From Paractinoplanes lichenicola (GTDB taxonomy: Bacteria > Actinomycetota > Actinomycetes > Mycobacteriales > Micromonosporaceae), in NCBI RefSeq assembly GCF_016785085.1, contig NZ_JAENHO010000005.1:62001-126000 (forward strand): a stretch of 64,000 nt of DNA. The letters run 5' to 3'. A program made the position numbers and the translations under genes. Under the pieces are notes generated by a model. That model was not told the origin of the DNA. It saw nothing but the letters and a program-made list of their open reading frames with translations, and made no database searches. Within the stretch, counting starts at the first letter, position 1. Each line of letters opens with the position of its first letter. Shown one piece after another: positions 8,637 to 15,571 of this stretch.

Positions 8637-9499
8637 AGCGCGCCTCCGGCTGAGGGATACCAGGTGAAGTAGGCCTCCATCGTGTGGAACAGGTCAAGGG
8701 TGTCGACGTAGTCGGCCTTCGCGCCGGCCCCGGCCACGCCCATCATGAGCATGAAGTCCATGAACCCGTGGGTGGCGTTGCCCGGCGAGTGCAGGCTGTC
8801 CAGCGTCACCTCGCGCAGGCAACTGTCGAGGTCGCCCGTCGCGATCCACTCGACCGCGCGCCGGTCGAACTCCGGGTCGGGACCGTGCGGCCCGAACTGC
8901 CGGGGCCCGCCCAGCTCGAGCGAGAGGTGCCCGGTGCCGATGACGGCGACCCGCAGGTGCGACGGCCAGCTCTCGATGATGCGCCGGATCGACTCGCCCA
9001 GCTTGACGAAGCGCGACGGCTGGGGCAGCGGCGGCGCGAAGATGTTCGTGTAGATCGGCACGATCGGCAGGTCGGCCTCGGGCCGCAGCGTGATGATCGG
9101 GCAGGTGATGCTGTGGTCGATCCGCAGCTCGTTGCTGAACGCCAGGTCGAAGCCGTCGTCGAGCCCGGCCCGCAGGATGTGCGCCGAGAGGTCTTCCTGG
9201 CCCTTGAGCAGCATCCTGGGCAGGCCGAACTCGCGCTCCTCGTTGTACCAGTTGGCGTCGTAGAAGGGCGCCTTGCCCACCAGGAACTGCGGCATGTTGT
9301 CGAGCCAGAGCTGGTGGAAGTGGTCGGAGCCGACCATCACCAGCACGTCCGGGTTGGCCCTGGTCAGGGTCTCGCGGAAGGCCAGGATCTTGCGCGTCCA
9401 CTCGTCGGCGAACGGCGGGCGGTCCTCGCCGGTGGCCGTGCTGGCGCGATAGTAGAACGGGTGGTGGGTGGACGCGATGACCGCGACGATGCTGGCCAT
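8633..9499 (-). CDS. LigB-type catalytic subunit of an extradiol ring-cleavage dioxygenase
   Basis: A 288-residue class III extradiol dioxygenase subunit. Probable iron ligands are His12 (STHHPFYY) and a His in SDHFHQ (60/62), with a glutamate further on. His191 in GTGHLSLELGG matches the conserved catalytic base region, and NELRIDHSITCP is the family's central motif. It pairs with the adjacent LigA. Relatives include protocatechuate 4,5-dioxygenase and gallate dioxygenase, which insert O2 into catechol-type rings using Fe(II). Which phenol is used cannot be read. The gene lies 3 bp after the citryl-CoA-lyase-like gene. Confidence 0.9.
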   Translation of the reverse strand: MASIVAVIASTHHPFYYRASTATGEDRPPFADEWTRKILAFRETLTRANPDVLVMVGSDHFHQLWLDNMPQFLVGKAPFYDANWYNEEREFGLPRMLLKGQEDLSAHILRAGLDDGFDLAFSNELRIDHSITCPIITLRPEADLPIVPIYTNIFAPPLPQPSRFVKLGESIRRIIESWPSHLRVAVIGTGHLSLELGGPRQFGPHGPDPEFDRRAVEWIATGDLDSCLREVTLDSLHSPGNATHGFMDFMLMMGVAGAGAKADYVDTLDLFHTMEAYFTWYPSAGGAL

Positions 9500-9502
9500 G
9501 CC

Positions 9503-10282
9503 TCAATCCTTCCGGGGCTCGTAGACGGCATTTCGGTCGACAGTTCGGTAGATATCCATCGCGATGGGATTACGCCGCTCCTCAGCGATCTGTCCCAAAA
9601 GTCCGGCCGCCCTGGCCAGCAACGCGAACCCCCGCAGCAGGTCGGTGGGCAGACCCAGGTCGGCCAGCGCCGCGCCGCACACCCCGGCCCCGTTGAGTGG
9701 CAACCGTTTCCCCAGCACCTCGGGGTGCACCCGTCCGATCGCCTCGAACAATCGCAGGTGGGGCCCGTAGACGCCCTCCTCGGTAGCGATCCGAATCAGC
9801 ACCGGGGTCCGCGGGTCGAGATCTTTGTGCACGGGGTGACCCAGGCCGGGAATGAAACGTTTTGAAGCCTTGGCCTGACGGACCGCCTCCAGTGCGATCA
9901 CGTCGTAGTCCCGTTCCACGCCGGCGCCGACCAGAGTGGCCGCCAGGAACTGCCCGCAGTCTTCGGTCACGCCGAGAAAGCGCGACCCGCCGCCGAGCAG
10001 CCCGGCGGCCATGGCGCCCTGCAGCGAGTCGGGAGCGGACAAATAGGTCAGCCGGGCCGCGATCGCGGTGGGCGTGAACCCGTGATCGGCCAGCGCCACC
10101 AGCACCGCCTCGAAGACGCGGACCTCGCCCGCCGTGGGCCGGCGCCCGGCGACCAGCCAGAAGGCCAGCTCGCCGAAGCCCACCTGGCCCATCAGGTCGG
10201 CCGCCAGGTCCTGCCCGAGCAGCGAGATGGTCTCGGGGGTCGACGTGCCGAGGCCGGTCGGAAAGCTCAGCTCCTCAGCCAC
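9503..10282 (-). CDS. Citryl-CoA lyase-like protein (short citrate synthase family)
   Basis: A 259-residue protein of the citrate-synthase fold, far shorter than the ~430 residues of a full citrate synthase. Recognisable catalytic-loop segments are KRFIPGLGHPVHKDLDPR (substrate His) and NGAGVCGAALADLGLP. Short homologues include citryl-CoA lyases, which cleave citryl-CoA to acetyl-CoA and oxaloacetate. Its 5' end overlaps the preceding CoA-transferase gene by 16 bp. Pairing with a class III CoA-transferase suggests activation of a tricarboxylic intermediate to a CoA thioester followed by retro-aldol/Claisen cleavage; this is inference. Confidence 0.82.
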   Translation of the reverse strand: MAEELSFPTGLGTSTPETISLLGQDLAADLMGQVGFGELAFWLVAGRRPTAGEVRVFEAVLVALADHGFTPTAIAARLTYLSAPDSLQGAMAAGLLGGGSRFLGVTEDCGQFLAATLVGAGVERDYDVIALEAVRQAKASKRFIPGLGHPVHKDLDPRTPVLIRIATEEGVYGPHLRLFEAIGRVHPEVLGKRLPLNGAGVCGAALADLGLPTDLLRGFALLARAAGLLGQIAEERRNPIAMDIYRTVDRNAVYEPRKD

Positions 10283-11397
10283 TTGCGGATCTCCTCGCCG
10301 TGTTCGTCAAGCCCGGGCGGCGCCAATTCGTACCGCGGCCGGGTCTCGCTGAAGGTGATGGGGTTGCGGATGCCGGGCACGCCGCGGGTGGTGACCACGG
10401 GGTCGAGCCCGACCTCCTCGGCGAACGCGACGCCGCCGTCGATCGTGTTGATCGGGGCGCACGGGACGCCCGCCGCGAGCAGGTCGCGGAACCATTCGTC
10501 CTTCGTCCGGGTGGCCAGCCGCTCGACGAGAATCGGGCGCAGGGCCTCGCGATTCGCCGTACGGTCCTGGTTGCGGCCGAACCGCGGGTCGTCGGGCAGG
10601 CCGGGCAGGTCGAGCACCTGGCACAGCTTGCGGAACTGCCCGTCGTTGCCCGCGATCACGATCAGCTCGCCGTCGGCGGTGGGCAGTGGCTCGTACGGAA
10701 AGAGGCTGGGGTGCGCGTTGCCCATGCGGAACGGGATCGTGCCCCCGGCGACGAACCCGCTGGAGTGGTTGACCAGCCCGGACAGCGCCGAGCTGAGCAG
10801 GTTGACCTCGACGTGCTGGCCGCGCCCGGTGGCCGCGCGGTGGTGAAGGGCGGCCAGGATGCCGATGTTGGCGTGCATGCCCGCCATGACGTCGAAGACC
10901 GAGATGCCGGCCCGGTAGGGCGAGCCGTCCGGATCGCCGGTGAGGCTCATCAGCCCGGAGATGGCCTGCACCATCAGGTCGTAACCGGGCAGGCCAGCGC
11001 CCGCGCCGGTGCCGAAGCCGCTGATGCTGGCGTAGACGATCTTTTCGTTGGCCGCGGCCACGGTGTCGTAGTCGAGCCCGAACCGCGCGAGCCCGCCCGG
11101 CCGGAAATTCTCGATCATGACGTCGGCCCGGCGGGCCAGCTCGCGCGCGTCGGCCAGGTCGGCCTCGTTCTTGAGGTCGAGCGCGATCGACCGCTTGTTG
11201 CGATTGATGCCGAGGTAGTACGTCGACACGTCGTCGCGGACCGGCGGCATCCAGGTGCGGGTGTCGTCGCCGCCCGGGCCCTCCACCTTGATCACCTGTG
11301 CGCCGAGGTCGGCCAGCAGCATCGTCGCGTACGGCCCGGCGAGGATCCGGGAGAAGTCCGCGACCAGGAGGCCGGCCAGAGGTCCGTGCTCAGTCAT
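10267..11397 (-). CDS. CaiB/BaiF (class III) CoA-transferase
   Basis: A 376-residue protein from ATG 11397 (MTEHGPLAGLLVADFSRILA). It shows the family landmarks: ADFSRILAGPYATMLLADLG at the N-terminus, KVEGPGGDDTR, the NRNKRSIALDLK motif, the expected catalytic Asp region (PGYDLMVQAISGLMSLTG), and the small C-terminal domain. Enzymes of this family move CoA between organic acids. It is the first gene of the operon and is preceded by a palindromic site at 11414-11429 and a TTGACA box. An upstream in-frame ATG (11421) lies inside that regulatory region and is less likely. Confidence 0.92.
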   Translation of the reverse strand: MTEHGPLAGLLVADFSRILAGPYATMLLADLGAQVIKVEGPGGDDTRTWMPPVRDDVSTYYLGINRNKRSIALDLKNEADLADARELARRADVMIENFRPGGLARFGLDYDTVAAANEKIVYASISGFGTGAGAGLPGYDLMVQAISGLMSLTGDPDGSPYRAGISVFDVMAGMHANIGILAALHHRAATGRGQHVEVNLLSSALSGLVNHSSGFVAGGTIPFRMGNAHPSLFPYEPLPTADGELIVIAGNDGQFRKLCQVLDLPGLPDDPRFGRNQDRTANREALRPILVERLATRTKDEWFRDLLAAGVPCAPINTIDGGVAFAEEVGLDPVVTTRGVPGIRNPITFSETRPRYELAPPGLDEHGEEIRKWLRS

Positions 11398-11413
11398 GCG
11401 TACCGCCCGTTCT

Positions 11414-11429
11414 GCGGACACTCGTCCGC
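11414..11429. promoter_or_regulatory. Putative IclR operator, site 1
   Basis: Perfect inverted repeat GCGGAC-ACTC-GTCCGC, 17 bp upstream of the CoA-transferase ATG. A second, nearly identical palindrome lies at 11547-11562 before the divergent amidohydrolase. The matching spacing to the two divergent starts suggests binding by the IclR regulator encoded at 12981. Confidence 0.65.
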
Positions 11430-11435
11430 CCGGAC

Positions 11436-11464
11436 AGCTTGCTCCGGCGCACCCCGCGTGTCAA
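11436..11464 (-). promoter_or_regulatory. Putative promoter of the CoA-transferase/LigBA operon
   Basis: Reverse strand: a consensus -35 TTGACA at 11464-11459, a 17 bp spacer, and a weak -10 CAAGCT at 11441-11436. The palindrome at 11414-11429 lies just downstream, where a bound repressor would block initiation. Confidence 0.45.
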
Positions 11465-11493
11465 CGGGCGCTTCATAAAGCCGAAACAAACTA

Positions 11494-11522
11494 TTGACCG
11501 CGCAAGTGGCCGGGAGCACACT
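11494..11522 (+). promoter_or_regulatory. Putative promoter of the amidohydrolase gene
   Basis: Forward strand: TTGACC at 11494-11499, a 17 bp spacer, and a weak -10 CACACT at 11517-11522. The second palindrome (11547-11562) lies downstream of it and upstream of the ribosome-binding site, mirroring the arrangement on the other strand. Confidence 0.35.
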
Positions 11523-11546
11523 GACGCCACTCCGGCTGACCGCTGA

Positions 11547-11562
11547 GCGGACACCAGTCCGG
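11547..11562. promoter_or_regulatory. Putative IclR operator, site 2
   Basis: Inverted repeat GCGGAC-ACCA-GTCCGG, one mismatch from the arms of site 1, sharing the core GCGGACAC-NN-GTCCG. It ends 21 bp upstream of the amidohydrolase ATG. Confidence 0.6.
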
Positions 11563-11583
11563 AAATCCAGGAGAGGATGCGCG

Positions 11584-12969
11584 ATGATCTTCCGTAATGG
11601 CCTGGTTCTGACGATGGACGACTCGCATACCGTGCTCGAGAACGCCGATGTGCTGATCGTCGACGACAAGATCGCCGAGATCGGGCCGAACCTGACCGCC
11701 CCCGACGGCCACGAGGAGATCGACGCCTCCGGCGGCATCCTCATGCCCGGCATGGTCGACACCCACCGGCACCTGTGGCAGACCGCGATGCGCGGCTACG
11801 GCGCCGACTGGACCCTCACGCAGTATTTCGTCTGGTACTACCTCGAGTCGGGCAAACACTTCCGGCCCGAGGACATCTACGCCGGCAACCTGCTCGGCGC
11901 GCTCGAGGCGATCGACTCCGGCGTCACCACGACCGTCGACTGGTCGCACGGCCTGCAGAGCGTCGACCACGCCGACGCCGCGGTCGACGCGCTCGAGGCC
12001 GTGCCGGGCCGGTTCGTGCTGGCGTACGGGAACATTCAGCAGGGTCCGTGGGAGTGGGCGACGTCGGCCGAGTTCCAGGACTTCTACCGCCGCCGCGTCG
12101 ACGGGGGCAAGCTGGCCGGGTTCCAGCTGGCGTTCGACGTCACCGGCGACCCCGCCTTCCCCGAGAAGGCCGCCTTCGAGGTCGCGCGCGAGCTCGGGGT
12201 GCCGGTCACGACGCACGCCGGCGTGTGGGGCGCCACCAACGACGACGGCATCCGGCTCATGCACGACAGCGGCTTCATGAGCCCCGGCCACGTCTACGTG
12301 CACGCGGCCACGCTCTCCAGCGACTCCTACCACCGGATCGCGGCCACCGGCGGCTCGGTGTCGGTGTCGACCGAGAGCGAGCAGAGCGCCGGTCAGGGCT
12401 ACCCGCCCACCTGGCAGCTGCGGCGCCACGGCATTCCGGTGTCGCTGTCGATGGACACCAGCGTGTGGTGGAGCGGCGACCTGTTCTCGGCCATGCGCAG
12501 CACGCTCAGCGCCGACCGGGCCCGCGAGCACCTCGAAGCGCACGGCAAGCAGGAGACGGTCACCCACCACCACCTGCGGGCCGGGCAGGTCGTCGACTGG
12601 GCCACCCGCGGCGGGGCGAAGGCGCTGGGGCTGGACTCGGCGATCGGGGCGCTCACCCCGGGCCGTCAGGCCGACGTCGTGCTGATCAAGAACGACGCCT
12701 CCCCGGTCATGTTCCCCCTGCTCAACCCGTACGGGCATGTGGTCTTCCAGGCGGCCCGCGGTGACGTGCACACTGTCGTGATCGGCGGCCGGACGGTCAA
12801 GCGCGACGGCAAGCTCGTGGACGCCGACCTGGCCGCCGCCCGGGGCAAGGTGACCGCGACGATCGACCACCTGCGCGCGACGCTGGGCGAGGACGCCTGG
12901 AAGCAGGGCATGAACCCGGACATCCCCGAGGCCCGGATCCTGCACAACCCGTATCAGTACACCAAGTAG
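11584..12969 (+). CDS. Amidohydrolase (ATZ/TRZ-type deaminase or chlorohydrolase family)
   Basis: A 461-residue metal-dependent amidohydrolase. The HxH metal motif is in MVDTHRHLWQ, further metal histidines are in VTTHAGVWG and VYVHAATL, and the late Asp is in SLSMDTSVWW. The C-terminal composite beta domain is present (TPGRQADVVLIK). Relatives hydrolyse or deaminate heteroaromatic compounds such as s-triazines, cytosine, or 8-oxoguanine. ATG 11584 (MIFRNGLVLTMDD) follows a good AGGAGAGG ribosome-binding site; the longer frame from 11494 runs through the operator. Divergent from the dioxygenase operon and followed after 11 bp by its probable regulator. Confidence 0.9.
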   Translation: MIFRNGLVLTMDDSHTVLENADVLIVDDKIAEIGPNLTAPDGHEEIDASGGILMPGMVDTHRHLWQTAMRGYGADWTLTQYFVWYYLESGKHFRPEDIYAGNLLGALEAIDSGVTTTVDWSHGLQSVDHADAAVDALEAVPGRFVLAYGNIQQGPWEWATSAEFQDFYRRRVDGGKLAGFQLAFDVTGDPAFPEKAAFEVARELGVPVTTHAGVWGATNDDGIRLMHDSGFMSPGHVYVHAATLSSDSYHRIAATGGSVSVSTESEQSAGQGYPPTWQLRRHGIPVSLSMDTSVWWSGDLFSAMRSTLSADRAREHLEAHGKQETVTHHHLRAGQVVDWATRGGAKALGLDSAIGALTPGRQADVVLIKNDASPVMFPLLNPYGHVVFQAARGDVHTVVIGGRTVKRDGKLVDADLAAARGKVTATIDHLRATLGEDAWKQGMNPDIPEARILHNPYQYTK

Positions 12970-12980
12970 GGTCCCGTTCC

Positions 12981-13784
12981 ATGACGGACATCGGAAGGGG
13001 CGCCGGACCCGACTTCATCGAGGCGCTGGCCCGCGGCCTCGACGTCCTGCGCTCCTTCCGTCCGGGCACGCCGGCCATGACGCTCAGCGAGATCGCCGGT
13101 CACACGGGGCTGGCCCGGCCCACCGTGCGCCGCATCCTGATCACGCTGGAGGCGCTGGGCTACGTGCGGGCCGACGGCCGGGGGTACGCGCTCACCCCGC
13201 GCGTGCTCGAGCTCGGGATGGCGTACGTGAACGCGCAGAACATGTGGGACGTGGCCCGGCCGCACATGGAGAAGCTGGTCGCGCTGACCAACGAGTCGAC
13301 GTCGATGGCCCAGCTCGACGGGGGCGACATCGTCTACGTGGCCCGGGTGGCCGTGCCGAAGATCGTCACGCTGGCGGTCACGATCGGCACCCGGTTCCCG
13401 GCCCCGGCCACCTCGATGGGCAAGGTGCTGCTGGCCGCGCTGCCCGCCGAGGAGCTGGCCGCCGTGCTGGCCGAGCCGTCCCGCTCGGGCATCACCGCGC
13501 GCTGGGAGCCGGCGCCGGCCGAGCTCGACGCGTCGCTGCGCGAGGTGCGGGCCAAGGGGTGGGCGCTGGCCGATCAGGATCTCGCGCCAGGCATCCGGTC
13601 GATCGCCACCGGCGTACGGGGTGGGGACGGGCGGGTGGTGGCCGCGATCAACGTGACCGTGCACGCGGCCGAGACGACGCTCGAGACCCTGGTCGAGGAG
13701 CACCTGCCCCGGCTGCTGCGCACGGCGGCCGACATCGGCCACGACTGGTCACTGACCGCAGCCGTCCCCACCGTCACAGTCTGA
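12981..13784 (+). CDS. IclR-family transcriptional regulator (PcaR/PobR-like)
   Basis: A 267-residue protein. The N-terminal winged helix-turn-helix (residues ~12-75; MTLSEIAGHTGLARPTVRRI) is followed by the IclR effector-binding domain (PHMEKLVALTNESTSMAQLDG through GGDGRVVAAINVTVHA). Close in style to PcaR/PobR regulators of aromatic acid degradation. It is co-transcribed with the amidohydrolase and is the obvious candidate to bind the paired palindromes between the two divergent units. Confidence 0.93.
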   Translation: MTDIGRGAGPDFIEALARGLDVLRSFRPGTPAMTLSEIAGHTGLARPTVRRILITLEALGYVRADGRGYALTPRVLELGMAYVNAQNMWDVARPHMEKLVALTNESTSMAQLDGGDIVYVARVAVPKIVTLAVTIGTRFPAPATSMGKVLLAALPAEELAAVLAEPSRSGITARWEPAPAELDASLREVRAKGWALADQDLAPGIRSIATGVRGGDGRVVAAINVTVHAAETTLETLVEEHLPRLLRTAADIGHDWSLTAAVPTVTV

Positions 13785-13831
13785 GAATTTCTCGCGGTGC
13801 GGTTACCCTCCGGTCGTGCCACGCTGATCCG

Positions 13832-14152
13832 GTGAGGCTGGTGACCGATCTCTTCGACCCCGAACCCGTGCGGTGGGGTCTGCGCGGCGACCCGTGGGTC
13901 TGGCGCGCCATGTGCGAGCAGCTCACCGGCCTGGCCCTGCCGCCGTCGGTGGGCGAGGTGGAGCGGCTGCTGATCGCGACCTTCGACCGGGTGGCCCGCT
14001 GCGACCTGGCCACCGAGACCGCGCCCTGGGTGTTCCGCGAGGAGTTCGCCCACGGCGCCGGGATGTCGGACGGCAGCGTCCACCTGGAGATGTGGCGGGC
14101 CGAGCTGCTGCCCACCCTGGTCGACCGCGCCCGCAGCCGCCTCGACGGTTAG
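13832..14152 (+). CDS. Small conserved hypothetical protein
   Basis: 106 residues from GTG 13832 (VRLVTDLFDPEPVRWGLRGD). It is Trp-rich and acidic, with no signal or membrane segment. I believe similar short proteins exist in other actinobacteria but cannot name a function. Codon use (strong C/G third positions) supports a real gene. It lies between the IclR gene and the convergent MarR gene. Confidence 0.72.
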   Translation: MRLVTDLFDPEPVRWGLRGDPWVWRAMCEQLTGLALPPSVGEVERLLIATFDRVARCDLATETAPWVFREEFAHGAGMSDGSVHLEMWRAELLPTLVDRARSRLDG

Positions 14153-14154
14153 CT

Positions 14155-14194
14155 TTCTCAGCAGCCTTTTCTCAGCAGCCTTTTCTCAGCAGCC
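14155..14194. repeat. Three tandem 14 bp repeats at the 3' end of the MarR gene
   Basis: CTCAGCAGCCTTTT-type unit repeated with exact 14 bp spacing (starts at 14157, 14171, 14185). The innermost copy encodes the last codon and stop of the MarR gene; the other two follow it, offering further stop codons at the same phase. Confidence 0.8.
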
Positions 14195-14749
14195 TGGGAT
14201 CGGGCGTCCCTGCTCGGCCCGGTCGGCCGCCTCGATCTCGGAGTCGATGTGCCGGCTCGTGGCGGGCGCGGCGACCGCGGTGATCTCGTGCGCGATGCGC
14301 TGCAACTGACGCACCTGAGCCGGGGTCAGATTGTCGAAGACCAGGCGACGAGCCTCCCGTACGTGGCCCGGCGCGGCCGCCACGAGCGCGGCGTAGCCCT
14401 CCGGGGTGAGCACGGCCTCGATGCATCGGCCCTCGCCCGCCTCGTTGGTGCGGCGGCGCACGTAGCCCTGCTTCTCGAGCCGGCTCACCGCGTGCGACAG
14501 CCGGGACAGCGAGCCGCCGGACATGTGCGCCAGGTTGCTCATCTGCACCGCGTGCTCCTGCGGCCGGGACAGCGACGACAGGATCGAATACTCGAAGAAG
14601 TTGATGCCCGAGTCGCGTTTGAGCTGGGCCTCGATGGCGGTGGGCAGGGTCATCACCATCGCCATCAGCGTCATCCACGCCGCGCGTTCCTCACTGTCGA
14701 GCCAGGGCGCCTCCTGGGCCACCCGCTCGTCGGACGTGTCGGTGCTCAC
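14186..14749 (-). CDS. MarR-family transcriptional regulator
   Basis: 187 residues from GTG 14749. The winged helix has the MarR recognition pattern (MSNLAHMSGGSLSRLSHAVS, then RLEKQGYVRRR). An ATG at 14818 would extend the protein but lies within the second operator, so the shorter start is preferred. Divergent from an azoreductase gene. The intergenic region carries two palindromes, the usual arrangement of a MarR repressor controlling itself and a detoxifying reductase. Confidence 0.87.
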   Translation of the reverse strand: MSTDTSDERVAQEAPWLDSEERAAWMTLMAMVMTLPTAIEAQLKRDSGINFFEYSILSSLSRPQEHAVQMSNLAHMSGGSLSRLSHAVSRLEKQGYVRRRTNEAGEGRCIEAVLTPEGYAALVAAAPGHVREARRLVFDNLTPAQVRQLQRIAHEITAVAAPATSRHIDSEIEAADRAEQGRPIPGC

Positions 14750-14776
14750 GACCGGAAGAATACCGCCCCCGCGCAC

Positions 14777-14788
14777 TTGAATGTTCAA
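14777..14788. promoter_or_regulatory. Putative MarR operator, site 1
   Basis: TTGAATGTTCAA, a 5-2-5 inverted repeat between the MarR gene and the azoreductase gene. Confidence 0.65.
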
Positions 14789-14810
14789 CACCGAGGTGTC
14801 AGCATCGTCA

Positions 14811-14822
14811 TTGAACATTCAA
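14811..14822. promoter_or_regulatory. Putative MarR operator, site 2
   Basis: TTGAACATTCAA, the exact reverse complement of site 1, with centres 34 bp apart. It ends 20 bp before the azoreductase ATG. Confidence 0.65.
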
Positions 14823-14842
14823 CCCGCTAGGGAGTAGGCATC

Positions 14843-15478
14843 ATGACCGTTCTGCGCATCGACTCGAGCATCCAGGGCCCCGTGTCGGCCTCGAGCGAGC
14901 TGGCCGACGTGGCCGAGGCGGAGTGGACCGCCGTCCGCCCCGGCGCCGCGTTCGTCCGCCGGCATCTCGGCGCCTCGCCCCTGCCGGCCGACGCCTGGGC
15001 GAACGCCATCCACGCCAAGTTCACCCCCGCGGAGCAGCGCACCGAGGCGCAGCGCGAGGCGACCGCCCTGGCCGACCAGCTGGCCGCCGAGGTCCGCGAC
15101 GCCGAGGCCGCGATCCTCGCCCTGCCGCTCTACAACTACGGGATCTCGCAGCACGTGAAGGCCTGGATCGACCTGGTCATGGCCGGGGCCACCAGCCCCG
15201 ACGAGCGGCTGCTGGACGGCAAGCCGGTCATCGTGCTCACCACCCGCGGCGGCGGCTACGGCCCCGGCACCCCGCGCGAGGGCTGGGACCACAACACCGC
15301 ATACCTGCGCCGGGTCGTCGAGGACATCTGGGGCGGCGACCTCACCCTGATCGAGCGCGAGCTCACCCTGGCCGCCGTGAACCCGGCCATGGAGTCGCTG
15401 CGCGACACCGCCGAGCTGCTGAAGAAGGCCGCGCACGAGGCCGCTACTCACGCGGGTCGATCCCTGGCGTCCCGCTGA
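14843..15478 (+). CDS. azoR: FMN-dependent NADH:quinone reductase / azoreductase
   Basis: A 211-residue flavodoxin-like protein. It has an N-terminal phosphate-binding segment (RIDSSIQGPVSASSELAD), the AzoR motif LPLYNYGISQHVKAWIDLV (residues ~95-113), and TTRGGGYGPGTPR near residue 135, which contacts FMN. Family members reduce quinones and azo bonds by two-electron transfer using NADH. The ATG has a GGGAG ribosome-binding site. Likely induced when the divergent MarR protein releases the two operators. Confidence 0.9.
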   Translation: MTVLRIDSSIQGPVSASSELADVAEAEWTAVRPGAAFVRRHLGASPLPADAWANAIHAKFTPAEQRTEAQREATALADQLAAEVRDAEAAILALPLYNYGISQHVKAWIDLVMAGATSPDERLLDGKPVIVLTTRGGGYGPGTPREGWDHNTAYLRRVVEDIWGGDLTLIERELTLAAVNPAMESLRDTAELLKKAAHEAATHAGRSLASR

Positions 15479-15571
15479 CGCACGGTTGTTCTCTCAATTC
15501 GCTCTCGCCACGCTCTCGTACGCGGTCAAGGGGCAGATAAACCCCGCCGTTCCTGAATAAGATCGCGCCTC

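Noticed and set aside
11494..11583. Amidohydrolase start at 11494
   Set aside because: It runs through the promoter and operator; ATG 11584 has an AGGAGAGG site and a family-like N-terminus.
14750..14818. Longer MarR start at ATG 14818
   Set aside because: It would place the start codon inside the second palindromic operator and add residues unlike the family.
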